A stretch of DNA of 64,000 nt. Source: Reyranella sp. (GTDB lineage: Bacteria; Pseudomonadota; Alphaproteobacteria; Reyranellales; Reyranellaceae). Where the stretch lies: contig NZ_SCUT01000030.1 in assembly GCF_004297265.1 (NCBI RefSeq), positions 119,447-183,446 of the forward strand, written 5' to 3'. Numbering within the stretch: position 1 is the stretch's first letter; every line of letters starts with the position of its first letter. Of this stretch, positions 43,445 to 53,191 are shown in pieces. A program made the position numbers and the translations under genes. Under the pieces are notes generated by a model. That model searched no databases, was not told the origin of the DNA, and saw only the letters and a program-made list of their open reading frames with translations.

Positions 43445-44860
43445 CTACGCCGCCGTGCTGGTCAGATGACGGGCCACCGCCTCGCATTGCTTGCGGATGT
43501 CCGGCACCGCCGTCGTCTCCCACAGGTTGCCGCGAATGGGCGGTCCCAGGGCGAAGAGAACGTCCGACGGGATACCGCTTCTGCTGACCAGACGATAGTC
43601 GTCGCCGAGATCGAGGCCGAGAGACAGCGAATCCGGCCGCGCCAGGCCGCCGTCGAACAACGACCGTATCAGGGGATCGCTGATCCGGTCGTAGTCGAGC
43701 TGCGGGCCGGAGCAGTTGACGAGCCATGAGCCCTCGATCCGCTGCACGGTCTTGTCGCCCCGCGCCTTCACTGTCATGGAGATGCCCGTTGCGCCCAGCT
43801 CAACGGCCTGCAACCGGCCGGCCATCACCGCGAGCTTGCCCGCGCGCAGCAATTCCTCGATCTCGGCGGCCACGGGCGGCGCCACGCGATGGCGATGCAC
43901 CTCCCAGTAAGGCCTCACGTGACGCAGGAACCGCCGCCGCTCGGCGACGGGCAGACCGCGCCACAGCGCCTGTGTCTGCGGACGCATCGAGTCGAGGACG
44001 GCGCGCCAGTCGACGCCGTTGGCCGCGGCCGCCTCGACTTCGCGACGGACCATACGGGTCAGCGCCATCACCGTTCTCGGCAGGGCGTCCGGGTTCAGGA
44101 AGGCCTGGTAGGGGCCGACGTCGCGGTGGGGCAGCGGCATGAGGCCCCGACGCGAAACGGCGGTGATCTTCGCCCGATGTCCGCGCGAATGGAGATCGAG
44201 GACGACGTCCACCATGGTCAGACCCGTCCCCACCAGGACGACGTCATCATCCTTGCCGATGCGCGCCAGCCCGCCACTCCAGGGATTGGCAAAATATCGG
44301 TCCTCGCCGGAGTCGCCCGTCTGCGGCTTCACGGGGAGTGCCGGCGGAAAGTTTCCGACGCACAGCGCTACACGGTCCACCGCATGCCGCGCGCCATCTG
44401 AAGTCTGCAGCTCGACCGAATTGGCACCGGCCGACAGGCTGACGACCTCGGCATCGACCCCGATCATCGATGACGCCGGATGTGCGGCCAGGCAGGCCGA
44501 CAGGGTCGAGCGCAGGTACTGCCCGTACAGTCCGCGAGACACGAACGGCCCGCGGGGTTCGGCGCCCGCGGCCTTCGCGCATCCTTCCAGCCATTTGATG
44601 AAATGGTCGGGACGCGAATCGTACGCACTCATGTTGCCGACCCGGACGTTCAGCAGATGCTTGTCATTGGGCGTGGAATAGGCCACTCCGCTGCCGAAGG
44701 CAGCCGCACGATCGAACTGGAGAATGCGCACCGGCACCGGCGACTGCTCGATCAGGTGAACGGCCAGCATCGTGCCGGTGAAACCTCCGCCGACGATGCC
44801 GAAGGTGGGGCGATTGTCGCCGGTCACTTTTCGCGCCGCAGGCTTGGCGTGCGCGTGCAT
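43445..44860 (-). CDS. FAD/NAD(P)-binding protein, YdhS-like
   Basis: A 471-residue flavoprotein. The dinucleotide motif G-I-V-G-G-G-F-T-G-T lies near residue 21, V-G-T-G-L-T-M-V-D near 226 marks a second Rossmann fold, and N-C-S-G-P near 395 is typical. This resembles the FAD-NAD(P)-binding proteins of the YdhS group, whose reaction is poorly known. It starts 26 bp after cysA, so it is apparently the last gene of the sulfate-uptake operon, hinting at a sulfur-related oxidation or reduction. Confidence 0.82.
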   Translation of the reverse strand: MHAHAKPAARKVTGDNRPTFGIVGGGFTGTMLAVHLIEQSPVPVRILQFDRAAAFGSGVAYSTPNDKHLLNVRVGNMSAYDSRPDHFIKWLEGCAKAAGAEPRGPFVSRGLYGQYLRSTLSACLAAHPASSMIGVDAEVVSLSAGANSVELQTSDGARHAVDRVALCVGNFPPALPVKPQTGDSGEDRYFANPWSGGLARIGKDDDVVLVGTGLTMVDVVLDLHSRGHRAKITAVSRRGLMPLPHRDVGPYQAFLNPDALPRTVMALTRMVRREVEAAAANGVDWRAVLDSMRPQTQALWRGLPVAERRRFLRHVRPYWEVHRHRVAPPVAAEIEELLRAGKLAVMAGRLQAVELGATGISMTVKARGDKTVQRIEGSWLVNCSGPQLDYDRISDPLIRSLFDGGLARPDSLSLGLDLGDDYRLVSRSGIPSDVLFALGPPIRGNLWETTAVPDIRKQCEAVARHLTSTAA

Positions 44861-44886
44861 GCAGATCTCGGCATGGCGATCCTCCG

Positions 44887-45966
44887 TCAGCGTGCTTGAA
44901 ACAGTCTCATGGTGAGCAGGTTCAGGTGGAGTTCCTCGCCCTTGGCCACCGAATGCTCGAGCGGGAGCGTCACCTCGACCGACGGCAGGCCGTCCTCGAG
45001 GACCAGTTCCGCCCGCCGGGCCGAACCGACGCGGCGCGTGCCCACGACCTTGCCCATGAAGGTGCCGTGCCCTGTCGAATGGGCCAGCGTGAGGTCCGAG
45101 GGGCGTATGAACAGTTCTGCGGGACCCGACGGGAACTGGAACGGCGCCGGCACCTTCCCTCGCCCGAGGCTGATCCATCCCGCCTCGACAGTCACCGGCA
45201 GTCGAATCGCATCGCCGACGAAGCCGGCGACGAAGGGCGTTGCGGGATGATCGAGGATATCGTCCGCGTGCCCGAGTTGCTCGAGGCGCCCGCGATTGAG
45301 GATGGCGACCCGGTCGGCCAGTTCGAGGGCCTCCTCCTGGTCGTGCGTCACGAACAGCGTGGTGTGGCCGGTGCGATCATGCAGTTCGCGCAGCCACCGG
45401 CGAAGATCGCGACGCACCTGCGCATCGAGCGCGCCGAACGGTTCGTCGAGCAGAAGCACGCGCGGCTCCACGGCCAGGGCGCGGGCCAGCGCCACACGCT
45501 GGCGCTGGCCGCCCGACAGTTGCGCCGGATAGCGCCTGCCCAGGCCCGGGAGTTGCACCAGTTCCAGCAGCTCCTCGGCCCGCTTGGCGATCTCCGCGCT
45601 CGACGGCCGCAGCCGGCGCGGCCGGACACGCAGCCCGTAGGCCACGTTCTCGGCGACGCTCATGTGCTTGAACAGCGCGTAATGCTGGAACATGAAGCCG
45701 ACGCGCCGCTCTCGAACGGGAAGATGCGTCGCGTCCTCGTCGCCGAACAGGATGCGCCCGGCCGTCGGAGTTTCCAGTCCAGCGAACAGGCGAAGCAACG
45801 TCGTCTTGCCGGATCCCGAAGGGCCGAGAAGCGCCATCAACTCGCCCGGCTTCACCTGCAGGTCGATGCCATTGACGGCGGCAACGCCGGGAAACGACTT
45901 GGCCAGCCCCTCCGCCGTGATGGCGATCGGTTCGCCCTTGCCCAGATCGACCGTGGTGTCTCCCAT
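44887..45966 (-). CDS. cysA: Sulfate/thiosulfate ABC importer ATPase
   Basis: A 359-residue ATPase. Walker A is G-P-S-G-S-G-K-T-T near residue 49, signature L-S-G-G-Q-R-Q-R near 148, Walker B V-L-L-L-D-E-P-F and switch H-D-Q-E-E-A. The C-terminal TOBE-like region (F-I-R-P-S-D-L) fits CysA. ATG 45966 begins one base after the cysW stop; an in-frame ATG at 46002 would lie within cysW. It energises the CysTW permease. Confidence 0.93.
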   Translation of the reverse strand: MGDTTVDLGKGEPIAITAEGLAKSFPGVAAVNGIDLQVKPGELMALLGPSGSGKTTLLRLFAGLETPTAGRILFGDEDATHLPVRERRVGFMFQHYALFKHMSVAENVAYGLRVRPRRLRPSSAEIAKRAEELLELVQLPGLGRRYPAQLSGGQRQRVALARALAVEPRVLLLDEPFGALDAQVRRDLRRWLRELHDRTGHTTLFVTHDQEEALELADRVAILNRGRLEQLGHADDILDHPATPFVAGFVGDAIRLPVTVEAGWISLGRGKVPAPFQFPSGPAELFIRPSDLTLAHSTGHGTFMGKVVGTRRVGSARRAELVLEDGLPSVEVTLPLEHSVAKGEELHLNLLTMRLFQAR

Positions 45967-45967
45967 T

Positions 45968-46810
45968 TCAGTGACGTCGTGCAGTTGGGAGGCCTTCTGC
46001 ATGTCGCCATTCGAGGAGCGACTTCGCAGCAAGGGTGACGAGGGCCAGCCCTGCCAAAAGGGCCGAGACGGCGAATGCCCCGACGAAATTGTACTCGTTG
46101 TAGAGGATCTCGACCTGCAGCGGCATGGTGTTGGTGAGCCCCCGGATATGGCCAGACACGACGGACACGGCGCCGAACTCCCCCATGGCGCGCGCGTTGC
46201 AGAGCAGGACGCCGTACAGCAGCGCCCAGCGAACGTTGGGCAGGGTGACGGTCATGAACGTCCGCAACCCCGACGCTCCCAGCGTGAGCGCAGCCTCCTC
46301 CTCCGCCGTGCCCTGCTCCTGCATCAGGGGAATGAGCTCGCGGGCGATGAAGGGAAAGGTGACGAAGACCGTGGCGAGCACGATTCCCGGCACGGCAAAG
46401 ATGATCTTGATGTCCCAATCGTCGAGCAACGGGCCGAAGACCCCCTTCGCGCCGAACAACAGCACGAAGGTCAACCCCGACACGACGGGCGACACGGAAA
46501 AAGGCAGGTCGATCAGGCTGATCAGGAGACTCTTGCCGCGGAACTCGAACTTCGCGATCGCCCAGGCCGCTGCAATACCGAATACCAGGTTGAGCGGCAC
46601 CGTGATGGCCGCAACGATGAGCGTGAGCCAGATCGCCGAGAGCGTATCGGCGTCGGTATAGGTGGCAAGGAGCGGCCCGACGCCCCGGTGCAGCGCTTCG
46701 ACGAAGACGGCCGCCAGCGGCAGGACCAGGAACAGCGCCAGAAACGCCACGGCGACGGCAATCAGCAGCCATTGCAGCGGACGGCTCTCGCTGAGCGCCG
46801 TCTCACGCAC
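45968..46810 (-). CDS. cysW: Sulfate ABC importer permease CysW
   Basis: A 280-residue inner-membrane permease with about six helices. The cytoplasmic coupling loop ([12 protein letters not shown]) carries the E-A-A motif that docks CysA. The C-terminal N-E-Y-N-F-V-G-A-F segment is typical of CysW. It starts at GTG 46810, overlapping the cysT stop by 8 bp. Confidence 0.93.
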   Translation of the reverse strand: MRETALSESRPLQWLLIAVAVAFLALFLVLPLAAVFVEALHRGVGPLLATYTDADTLSAIWLTLIVAAITVPLNLVFGIAAAWAIAKFEFRGKSLLISLIDLPFSVSPVVSGLTFVLLFGAKGVFGPLLDDWDIKIIFAVPGIVLATVFVTFPFIARELIPLMQEQGTAEEEAALTLGASGLRTFMTVTLPNVRWALLYGVLLCNARAMGEFGAVSVVSGHIRGLTNTMPLQVEILYNEYNFVGAFAVSALLAGLALVTLAAKSLLEWRHAEGLPTARRH

Positions 46811-47645
46811 CTTCGTATCTCCGGCGACTCAAGGCCTGGACGGAATTGATGATCAGCAACGCGACGAACGAGATGGTCAGCATCACGACGGCGATCGCCG
46901 ACGCCCCGGCATAGTCGAACTCCTCGAGGCGGGTCACGATGAGCAGCGGCGCGATCTCCGAGACGAAGGGAATGTTGCCGGCGATGAAGATCACCGAGCC
47001 GTACTCTCCCACGGCACGCGCAAAGGCCAAGGCCACACCCGTCACCAAGGCCGGCACGAGGGCCGGCAGAACGACGCGAAAGACGGTCTGCATCCTGGTG
47101 GCGCCCAAAGTCGCCGACGCTTCCTCGACCTCGCATTCGAAGTCCTGCAGCACGGGTTGCACCGTGCGCACGACGAAGGGCAGGCCGATGAAAACGAGAG
47201 CGATGAAGATACCTGCTGGCGTGAAAGCGATCTTGATGCCCCATGGCGCAAAAAGCGCGCCAATCCATCCGTTGGGCGCATAGAGCGCCGCCAGCGCGAT
47301 ACCCGCCACCGCGGTCGGAAGGGCAAACGGCAGATCCACGGCAGCGTCGAGCAGCCGCCGGCCGGGAAAGTCGTACCGGACGAGCACCCAGGCAACGAGC
47401 GTGCCGAAGACGGCATTCAGCAGAGCCGCCAGCGCCGAGGTCACGAAACTGACTTCGAGGGCCGCCAGGACGCGCGGCGTGGTCGCGACCTGCCAGATCC
47501 CATCGAACCCGAGCGCGCTCGCTCGCCACACCAGCACGATCAGCGGCAGCAGCACGATCAGCGACAGGTAGGTGGTGGCGAAGCCCAGCGTGATCCCGAA
47601 GCCAGGCAGGGCGCTCGGTCTCACGAAGGTGAAACGTTGCCCCAT
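46803..47645 (-). CDS. cysT: Sulfate ABC importer permease CysT
   Basis: A 280-residue permease with about six helices, [14 protein letters not shown] in the third and the coupling motif [23 protein letters not shown] and E-E-F-D-Y-A-G-A matches CysT. ATG 47645 lies 14 bp after the sbp stop. It forms the channel with CysW. Confidence 0.93.
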   Translation of the reverse strand: MGQRFTFVRPSALPGFGITLGFATTYLSLIVLLPLIVLVWRASALGFDGIWQVATTPRVLAALEVSFVTSALAALLNAVFGTLVAWVLVRYDFPGRRLLDAAVDLPFALPTAVAGIALAALYAPNGWIGALFAPWGIKIAFTPAGIFIALVFIGLPFVVRTVQPVLQDFECEVEEASATLGATRMQTVFRVVLPALVPALVTGVALAFARAVGEYGSVIFIAGNIPFVSEIAPLLIVTRLEEFDYAGASAIAVVMLTISFVALLIINSVQALSRRRYEGA

Positions 47646-47659
47646 CACGGGAGCGACCG

Positions 47660-48709
47660 TCACCGAGGGGCCTTGCCCGCTGGCTTGTAGATCTGATCGA
47701 AGATGGCGCCGTCGGCAAAATGCTCGGCTTGCGCCTTCTTCCAGCCGCCAAAGACCTGGTCGATCGTGACCAGCTTGAGCTTCGGAAACCGGGCGATGTC
47801 CGCAGCCTCGGCATCTTCCGGTTTGAACGGCCGGTAGAAATTCCGGGCGATGATCTTCTGGCCGGCGGGCGAGTAGAGGAAGTCGAGATAGGCCTCCGCC
47901 ACCTTGCGCGTGCCACGCTTGTCGACGACGGCATCGACGACGGCGACGGGCGGCTCCGCCAGGATCGACAGGGACGGCACGACGATGTCGAACTTGTCGG
48001 CGCCGAACTCCTGCAGGATCAGGAATGCCTCGTTCTCCCACGAGATCAGGACATCGCCGACGGCACGCTGGGCGAATGTCGTGGTCGATCCCCGCGCGCC
48101 GGAATCGAGCACCGGTACGTTCCTGAAGATCGCCTCGACGAGCTTGCGGGCGGCCGCCTGGTCGCCCTTCGTCCGATCGAGTTCATCGGCCCACGCGGCG
48201 AGATAGTTCCAGCGCGCCCCGCCGGACGTCTTGGGATTGGGCGTGACGACCGACACGCCGGCCTTCCCGAGATCCGGCCACTCCTTGATGCCCTTGGGGT
48301 TGCCCTTGCGGACGACGAACACGATCGTCGACGTATAGGGGCATGAATTGTTGGGGAGGCGCGACTGCCAGTTTTCCGGCAATCGCTTCGATTCGCGAGC
48401 GATCGCATCGATGTCGCCGGCCAGCGCCAGGGTCACGACATCTGCTTCGAGACCGTCGATCACCGATCGTGCCTGTCGGCCGGATCCGCCATGGGACGTG
48501 CGGATCGTCGCCTTCTGCCCCGCGCTGCGTTGCCATTCGCCGGCGAAGGCATCGTTCACCGCGCGATAGAGTTCGCGCGTCGGATCGTAGGAGACGTTTG
48601 TCAATGTGACGGGAGCCGATGTCTGGCTCAGTGCGGGCCAGGAGACAGTCGACGCGCCCGTCGCGGCGCCTGCTGCGAGAAAAGTACGACGGTGCAAGAC
48701 CATCATCAT
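47660..48709 (-). CDS. sbp: Sulfate-binding periplasmic protein
   Basis: A 349-residue receptor with a signal peptide (H-R-R-T-F-L-A-A-G, cleavage near L-S-Q-T). The [11 protein letters not shown] segment, the sulfate-contact H-G-G-S-G-R-Q-A and [13 protein letters not shown] are classical Sbp features. Three ATG codons stand in a row from 48709, with GGAGG just before. First gene of the sbp-cysT-cysW-cysA unit. Confidence 0.94.
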   Translation of the reverse strand: MMMVLHRRTFLAAGAATGASTVSWPALSQTSAPVTLTNVSYDPTRELYRAVNDAFAGEWQRSAGQKATIRTSHGGSGRQARSVIDGLEADVVTLALAGDIDAIARESKRLPENWQSRLPNNSCPYTSTIVFVVRKGNPKGIKEWPDLGKAGVSVVTPNPKTSGGARWNYLAAWADELDRTKGDQAAARKLVEAIFRNVPVLDSGARGSTTTFAQRAVGDVLISWENEAFLILQEFGADKFDIVVPSLSILAEPPVAVVDAVVDKRGTRKVAEAYLDFLYSPAGQKIIARNFYRPFKPEDAEAADIARFPKLKLVTIDQVFGGWKKAQAEHFADGAIFDQIYKPAGKAPR

Positions 48710-48765
48710 GCCTCCTACAGTCAGTCGAGCGGCTGTATCAGAGCAGGTTGCAGATGCCCAATCGG

Positions 48766-48795
48766 TTTGTCGACCAATTTAGTAGAGATTGTCAA
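48766..48795 (-). promoter_or_regulatory. Probable control region of the sulfate-uptake operon
   Basis: On the minus strand a perfect TTGACA (48790-48795) lies about 80 bp before sbp. About 12 bp further on is the near-palindrome TTGGTCGACAAA (48766-48777), placed where a -10 box would be expected; no good -10 is seen. A regulator, perhaps the adjacent Rrf2 protein, may act here. Confidence 0.4.
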
Positions 48796-48839
48796 CTCTG
48801 CGGCGGAAGTCGGCCCGTGAACCTCTTGCCTGACGCCCG

Positions 48840-49313
48840 TCACACAGGATGGGGACCTCGTGCACTTGCCTTTTCCGACGCCGGCCTTCTGCGCTCGCCT
48901 TCCCCCGTCATGGCGTCCAAAAGACTCGTGTTATCAAGAATGTCCCGGCTCGACTTCGCGACATGCGCGAACACGCGTCGGATTTCACAGCTCGCCTCGT
49001 CGGTGCAATCCTTGCACCGGCGATAGGAAATCTTCGAAAGACAAGGCAACAAGGCAATCGGCCCATCGACGATCCTCAGGACTTCTCCGAAGGTGATCCG
49101 CGAAGGCTGCCTGTTGAGCTGATAGCCCCCAAGCTTGCCACGCTTGCTGCGCACGAGACCGTGACGCTTGAGGTCGAGCAATATCTGTTCCAGGAACTTC
49201 TTCGGGATAGAGCAGGACGTCGACAGATCGGAAATCATGACGGCGTGATCGGGGTCCGCCTGGGCCAGAGCCACCAGGGCCCTGAGTGCATACCGTGCCC
49301 GTTGCGAGATCAT
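48840..49313 (-). CDS. Rrf2-family transcriptional regulator
   Basis: A 157-residue Rrf2 protein. The opening S-Q-R-A-R-Y-A-L-R-A-L-V-A-L-A and winged helix with F-L-E-Q-I-L-L-D-L-K are typical, then G-K-L-G-G-Y-Q-L. Cysteines in L-L-P-C-L-S and R-R-C-K-D-C-T-D-E-A-S-C could hold an Fe-S cluster. It lies 130 bp upstream of sbp on the same strand and is the likely regulator of sulfate uptake, sensing sulfur or Fe-S status. Confidence 0.9.
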   Translation of the reverse strand: MISQRARYALRALVALAQADPDHAVMISDLSTSCSIPKKFLEQILLDLKRHGLVRSKRGKLGGYQLNRQPSRITFGEVLRIVDGPIALLPCLSKISYRRCKDCTDEASCEIRRVFAHVAKSSRDILDNTSLLDAMTGEGERRRPASEKASARGPHPV

Positions 49314-49358
49314 TCCAAGCCCCGTTATCGGATCACAGCCCCCAGCAGGCGTGATCGA

Positions 49359-50330
49359 CTACCGTCCGATACCGCTCACGCCCCTGTTGCTCTTCAGCAG
49401 GTCGTCGAAGAAGGCGATGGTTTTCGTGAGGCCATCTTCGAGGGCCACCTTCGGCTCCCACTTCAGCATCTCGCGCGCCAGGGTGATGTCCGGGCAGCGC
49501 TGCATCGGATCGTCGACCCGAAGAGGCTGAAAGATCAGCTTCGATTTGCTGCCCACCTTCTCGATGATCTTCTCGGCGAGGTGCCGGATCGGCATCTCCA
49601 CCGGATTGCCGATGTTCACCGGTCCCGTGAAGTCGTCCGGCGTGTGGTCCATCAGCCGCAGCCATCCGTCCAGAAGGTCGTCGACGTAGCAGAACGCCCG
49701 CGTCTGCATCCCGTCGCCGTGAATCACGATGTCTTCGCCTTTGAGCGCCTGAACGATGAAATTCGACACCACCCGCCCGTCATTGGGATGCATGCGCGGC
49801 CCGTAGGTGTTGAAGATCCGCGCCACCTTGATCCGCAGTCGGTGCTGGCGGTGATAGTCGAAGAACAGCGTCTCCGCGCAGCGCTTGCCCTCGTCGTAGC
49901 AGGCCCGCGGACCCAGCGGATTGACGTTACCCCAATAGCTCTCGACCTGCGGATGCACCGTCGGGTCGCCATAGACCTCGCTGGTCGACGCTTGGAAGAT
50001 CTTGGCCCGCACCCGCTTGGCCAGCCCCAGCATGTTGATGGCGCCGTGCACGCTGGTCTTGGTCGTCTGCACCGGATCGTGCTGGTAGTGGATCGGCGAC
50101 GCCGGGCAGGCGAGATTGTAGATCTCGTCGACCTCGACATAGAGCGGAAAGGTCACGTCGTGGCGCATCAGCTCGAAGCGCCGATTGTCCAGACAGGCTA
50201 CCAGATTGGCCTTGCTGCCGGTGAAATAGTTGTCGACGCACAGCACGTCGTGGCCCCCCTCGAGCAGCCGCTCGCACAGATGCGAGCCCAGGAACCCCGC
50301 CCCGCCCGTGACCAGAATACGCTTGCCCAT
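49359..50330 (-). CDS. UDP-glucuronate decarboxylase (UDP-xylose synthase)
   Basis: A 323-residue extended SDR of the UXS group, which converts UDP-glucuronate to UDP-xylose. T-G-G-A-G-F-L-G-S starts at residue 8. The [16 protein letters not shown] and [10 protein letters not shown] motifs are characteristic. ATG 50330 is chosen; an earlier in-frame start (50363) adds unrelated residues. It precedes the Rrf2 gene by 45 bp on the same strand and probably feeds surface-glycan synthesis. Confidence 0.93.
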   Translation of the reverse strand: MGKRILVTGGAGFLGSHLCERLLEGGHDVLCVDNYFTGSKANLVACLDNRRFELMRHDVTFPLYVEVDEIYNLACPASPIHYQHDPVQTTKTSVHGAINMLGLAKRVRAKIFQASTSEVYGDPTVHPQVESYWGNVNPLGPRACYDEGKRCAETLFFDYHRQHRLRIKVARIFNTYGPRMHPNDGRVVSNFIVQALKGEDIVIHGDGMQTRAFCYVDDLLDGWLRLMDHTPDDFTGPVNIGNPVEMPIRHLAEKIIEKVGSKSKLIFQPLRVDDPMQRCPDITLAREMLKWEPKVALEDGLTKTIAFFDDLLKSNRGVSGIGR

Positions 50331-50486
50331 GACTCCCCTTGGAAACGCCTCCTTCGGCCCCACGACACTAGGCGATCAAGCTCTCGAATTCAAAACAAGT
50401 GACGCGGGGCCGGGCGAACTTTCCCGCCTTCCCCCTGTGGAGGACTATCGCTATCGTCCCGGTCCGGCAGCGTTTGGGGGGCGGAC

Positions 50487-50825
50487 ATGTTCGAACTCGA
50501 GAAAGATGAGCGAATTCGCGGCATCGATTCAAATACAGCCGCTCTCTCGATGGCAATGGCACATGATTTCATCCTCGAGATCCTGCTGACGCGCGACATG
50601 CTGGAAACAGGACACGACGAAGCACGGAAGCTCGCCCGCCTCGCGATCGAACGCTGGGAACGGCGATATGGCGAAGGTTCGAGCCCAAGCATCACCCGTG
50701 CGGACGATCGCGGCCGTCTTCACAGCTCCGGCAAGGCGTTCGTCGACCGGCTGATGAGAAAGGCGCTGGCGCGCTCCGATCACATCCGGGAGCAAATGAG
50801 CAAGGATGCGGCCGACACGCGCTGA
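50487..50825 (+). CDS. Hypothetical 112-residue protein
   Basis: A soluble, helical, charged protein (F-I-L-E-I-L-L-T-R-D-M-L-E-T-G and R-L-A-I-E-R-W-E-R-R-Y). No known family is recognised. It is divergent from the UDP-xylose synthase and starts the accessory stretch of small genes. Composition is that of a real protein rather than a GC artefact, but no strong ribosome site is seen. Confidence 0.5.
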   Translation: MFELEKDERIRGIDSNTAALSMAMAHDFILEILLTRDMLETGHDEARKLARLAIERWERRYGEGSSPSITRADDRGRLHSSGKAFVDRLMRKALARSDHIREQMSKDAADTR

Positions 50826-50905
50826 GTTCTTCGTAGGCCGCAGGAATACGGGCGATGATTCTGCCCGGTGAGATAGGCCCATACTACAACTCGCTAGCTG
50901 CTGAT

Positions 50906-51106
50906 CTATTGCAGCCACCTTTCTCGATTTCTTTCCTTGACCCAGCCGGATTGGAGCATCTGAAGGCTGAAGTTGGCGAGGACCACGCCCTCACCGAGTT
51001 GCTCGCTGCCGACGACCGGATTCATCGAGCCAGCCAAAAGCCCGGCTCCAGTGCCGATCGAAGAGGCTCCGACAATTAGAATGCTGACGGGCAGCACCGG
51101 ATTCAT
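50906..51106 (-). CDS. Possible small hydrophobic protein (66 residues)
   Basis: A frame with a hydrophobic, glycine/serine-rich N-terminal half (L-P-V-S-I-L-I-V-G-A-S-S-I-G) that could be a membrane segment or signal, and a charged tail (K-E-R-N-R-E-R). The gap 50826-51213 otherwise holds no convincing gene; a plus-strand frame at 50855-51079 overlaps this one and looks less protein-like. Treat as tentative. Confidence 0.3.
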   Translation of the reverse strand: MNPVLPVSILIVGASSIGTGAGLLAGSMNPVVGSEQLGEGVVLANFSLQMLQSGWVKERNRERWLQ

Positions 51107-51213
51107 CTAGACTTCCGATTGGGTCAAACGTTAGCAGGCGAATCCCTGTTTCCAAAGGCTCCGCATCAGGGCAGACTTTGCAGTATTGGATAAATTTCGT
51201 CGGAGGATATTCC

Positions 51214-51762
51214 ATGCTCACCTACACAGTGCGGCGCCGTCGCATCAAAGTCGCCAGGCCGCCGCGCGGGAGCATGTCCACGGATGAACCCATCGCCACC
51301 ATCGATCTGAGGCGACTTTCCGTTCGAATGATGGATGGAATCGAAGCAACGCCAGACGAAATCAAAGAAATTGAAGGCGCTGCGCAAGAGCTGCGAGCTG
51401 CCGGCACGGCAAAATACGCGGCGACTTTGGGGTACATTGAAACTACGAACAAGGCGGTGGAGTACTACGTCACGAAAGCAACCGACCTGGATAAGCAGCT
51501 TATTTCTGGGACAGTCCGGATGGCCTCCAAGGCGATCCGTAAGGCTATGCCTCCCAAACCTCAGGCAGCCCCTGCCGAAACAAAAAGCCAAGCTCCGGTT
51601 ACACCCGAGATGCTCGCAGAAGCCCTTTATCAGGCGCTCGGGGCAACGGCCTCTTCCTCCAAGTATAAACTGCAGGGCCCGCCGAGGTCGGGAAGGCAAA
51701 CGGAAATTCGTGGCTTCTGGAATCTCACCGAAGTGGCAAGGAATCTGCTCTCCCGAACATAA
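51214..51762 (+). CDS. Hypothetical 182-residue protein
   Basis: A lysine- and alanine-rich soluble protein. The N-terminus is strongly basic (V-R-R-R-R-I-K-V), the middle helical (E-I-K-E-I-E-G-A-A-Q-E-L), and a P/A/K linker precedes a C-terminal segment (F-W-N-L-T-E-V-A-R-N-L). ATG 51214 follows a clear GGAGG at 51202-51206, which decides the start over an upstream in-frame site. Lower GC than the core genes. No family recognised. Confidence 0.6.
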   Translation: MLTYTVRRRRIKVARPPRGSMSTDEPIATIDLRRLSVRMMDGIEATPDEIKEIEGAAQELRAAGTAKYAATLGYIETTNKAVEYYVTKATDLDKQLISGTVRMASKAIRKAMPPKPQAAPAETKSQAPVTPEMLAEALYQALGATASSSKYKLQGPPRSGRQTEIRGFWNLTEVARNLLSRT

Positions 51763-52029
51763 AACGCCTGCGGGAGAGACGTCCGGGAGAAAGATTGAGC
51801 GATGATTTGCTCGCCATTCACGCGGCAAGCCGATTAGGAGGTCGGCGAAATTTATCGTCACCAAGGGCGGATTTCAGGCGCCCCTTCAGGTCTTCGACGA
51901 AATCGCTGGGGCGTACATGCGGCGACTCGTTTCCAGCCGAGACGAAGGTTCGCTTCCTGTTGGCCGTGAAGACCGAGGCAGCCGACGTATCCTACGCCAA
52001 CGACCGCCTCACCAACGCGATCACCTCGC

Positions 52030-52269
52030 TCAATCCGTGGCGGCGGCCTTGCGGCGTTCCCGGCGCTGGAGCTTGCGTTGAGCGGCGTTGGCGCCTTTTT
52101 GCCACAACTCTGCGGTGCCCCCGTCATCGCGAATCTCTCTGAGGATCCGAATGAACCTTTCCACCACGGTTCTTTCCTCGACTGTAACGTCGTCGTCATC
52201 CTTCATCCCGGTGGTCAGGATAGCGGCGACAATGCAGTCTCGGTCCATCGGGCTCATGTCGTCAGCCAT
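52030..52269 (-). CDS. Hypothetical 79-residue charged protein
   Basis: Starts M-A-D-D-M-S-P-M-D-R-D and continues with an acidic stretch (K-D-D-D-D-V-T-V-E-E) and a helical region V-V-E-R-F-I-R-I-L-R-E, ending in a basic tail. An AGGGAG lies about 11 bp before the ATG. It reads as a real small cytoplasmic protein, family unknown. The region 51763-52029 before its stop shows only coding-like fragments in different frames. Confidence 0.55.
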   Translation of the reverse strand: MADDMSPMDRDCIVAAILTTGMKDDDDVTVEERTVVERFIRILREIRDDGGTAELWQKGANAAQRKLQRRERRKAAATD

Positions 52270-52411
52270 TTGTCTCGTCTCCCTGCTGGCCCGCCAATTC
52301 TGCGACCGGGGGAGGCAATAGTCGAGCCGGCTCGGCCGAGTGCGGCATGAAGGCCGTCCGAGACTGCCCCTCCCTGATGAAGCCGCTGATGGCGTGCGCC
52401 AAGGAGGTGGT

Positions 52412-52585
52412 ATGACCGCGCTTGGAACGATCCGACGCTGGCCGCAATCCAGACGCGGAAGGCGCGACAGAAGAAGCTGGCGCGAGCCGCGCACGCACCT
52501 GATGACGACGCCGGAGCAAGACAAAAAGCTGGGTAAGTGTCCTACGCCCCGAAAAAATAGCGACGATCAATCGCTTACGAGGTGA
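52412..52585 (+). CDS. Possible 57-residue basic peptide with strong Shine-Dalgarno
   Basis: AAGGAGGTGGT stands directly before ATG 52412 with good spacing. The frame encodes 57 very basic residues (R-R-W-P-Q-S-R-R-G-R-R) and a polar C-terminus. The perfect ribosome site is the main support; the composition alone is not convincing. The surrounding gap 52270-52595 holds nothing else I can support. Confidence 0.3.
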   Translation: MTALGTIRRWPQSRRGRRDRRSWREPRTHLMTTPEQDKKLGKCPTPRKNSDDQSLTR

Positions 52586-52595
52586 GAAACATTGG

Positions 52596-52946
52596 CTACT
52601 TCAACTCGGCGATTCGCAGTTCATCGGCTCGCTCACATGCGACTGCTGCATCCTTGTACCGCTTGAGGTCGAGAAATGCGCGCGCCAGGAACTCGTAATG
52701 GGCAGGCTTCCTGTATCCCTCCGTCGTGACTTTTGCGAGCAACTGACGAGCCGCGGGGCGGTCGTTGGCGGCAATCAGGGCGCGAACCGCCAGGCACGTT
52801 GCCTCCAGCTTGAGAGCACGGTCGGTCTTGATATCTTTCATCTGCTCATAGGCGCTCGTCGTTGCGCCCCAATCACCACGGATGAATGCCTCACGCATCT
52901 CCTCAATCAGCTTCCTGCCGAGCTCCATTTTCTCCTCTTTAAGCAT
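52596..52946 (-). CDS. Hypothetical TPR-like helical protein (116 residues)
   Basis: Alpha-helical throughout. Paired helices with A-x-x-Y patterns (W-G-A-T-T-S-A-Y-E-Q-M and H-Y-E-F-L-A-R-A-F-L-D-L-K-R-Y) look like tetratricopeptide repeats, about three in number, ending A-A-V-A-C-E-R-A-D-E-L. It may mediate protein contacts. No signal peptide. It stands alone between small unknown genes. Confidence 0.65.
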   Translation of the reverse strand: MLKEEKMELGRKLIEEMREAFIRGDWGATTSAYEQMKDIKTDRALKLEATCLAVRALIAANDRPAARQLLAKVTTEGYRKPAHYEFLARAFLDLKRYKDAAVACERADELRIAELK

Positions 52947-53191
52947 AGCGTAGTCTCCAATCTCTCATCGACGCGGAGAGAGTTCTCGAAGGCGAACACT
53001 CCCTCACCCGCCCACACTTACTGGAGGTGCGCAAACATCTCTACCGCAAAGTGCAATTTTCTCCCTACTTGCGACACCACGGCATCGGCATCATGCGCGT
53101 CCAGGAGGCCCTTGTTCGACCTGAAGTCCTGGCCCCCTTGAAACGGCCCGGTACGCAATGGCTTAGCTTGCCGAGGTCGCTCGGGCGACCG

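Noticed and set aside
50855..51079. A plus-strand 74-residue protein
   Set aside because: It has no ribosome site and overlaps a slightly more protein-like minus-strand frame.
51795..52142. A plus-strand gene in this stretch
   Set aside because: Coding-like pieces appear in two different frames (about 51845-51945 and 51965-52045) but no single start-to-stop frame is convincing; at best a decayed remnant.
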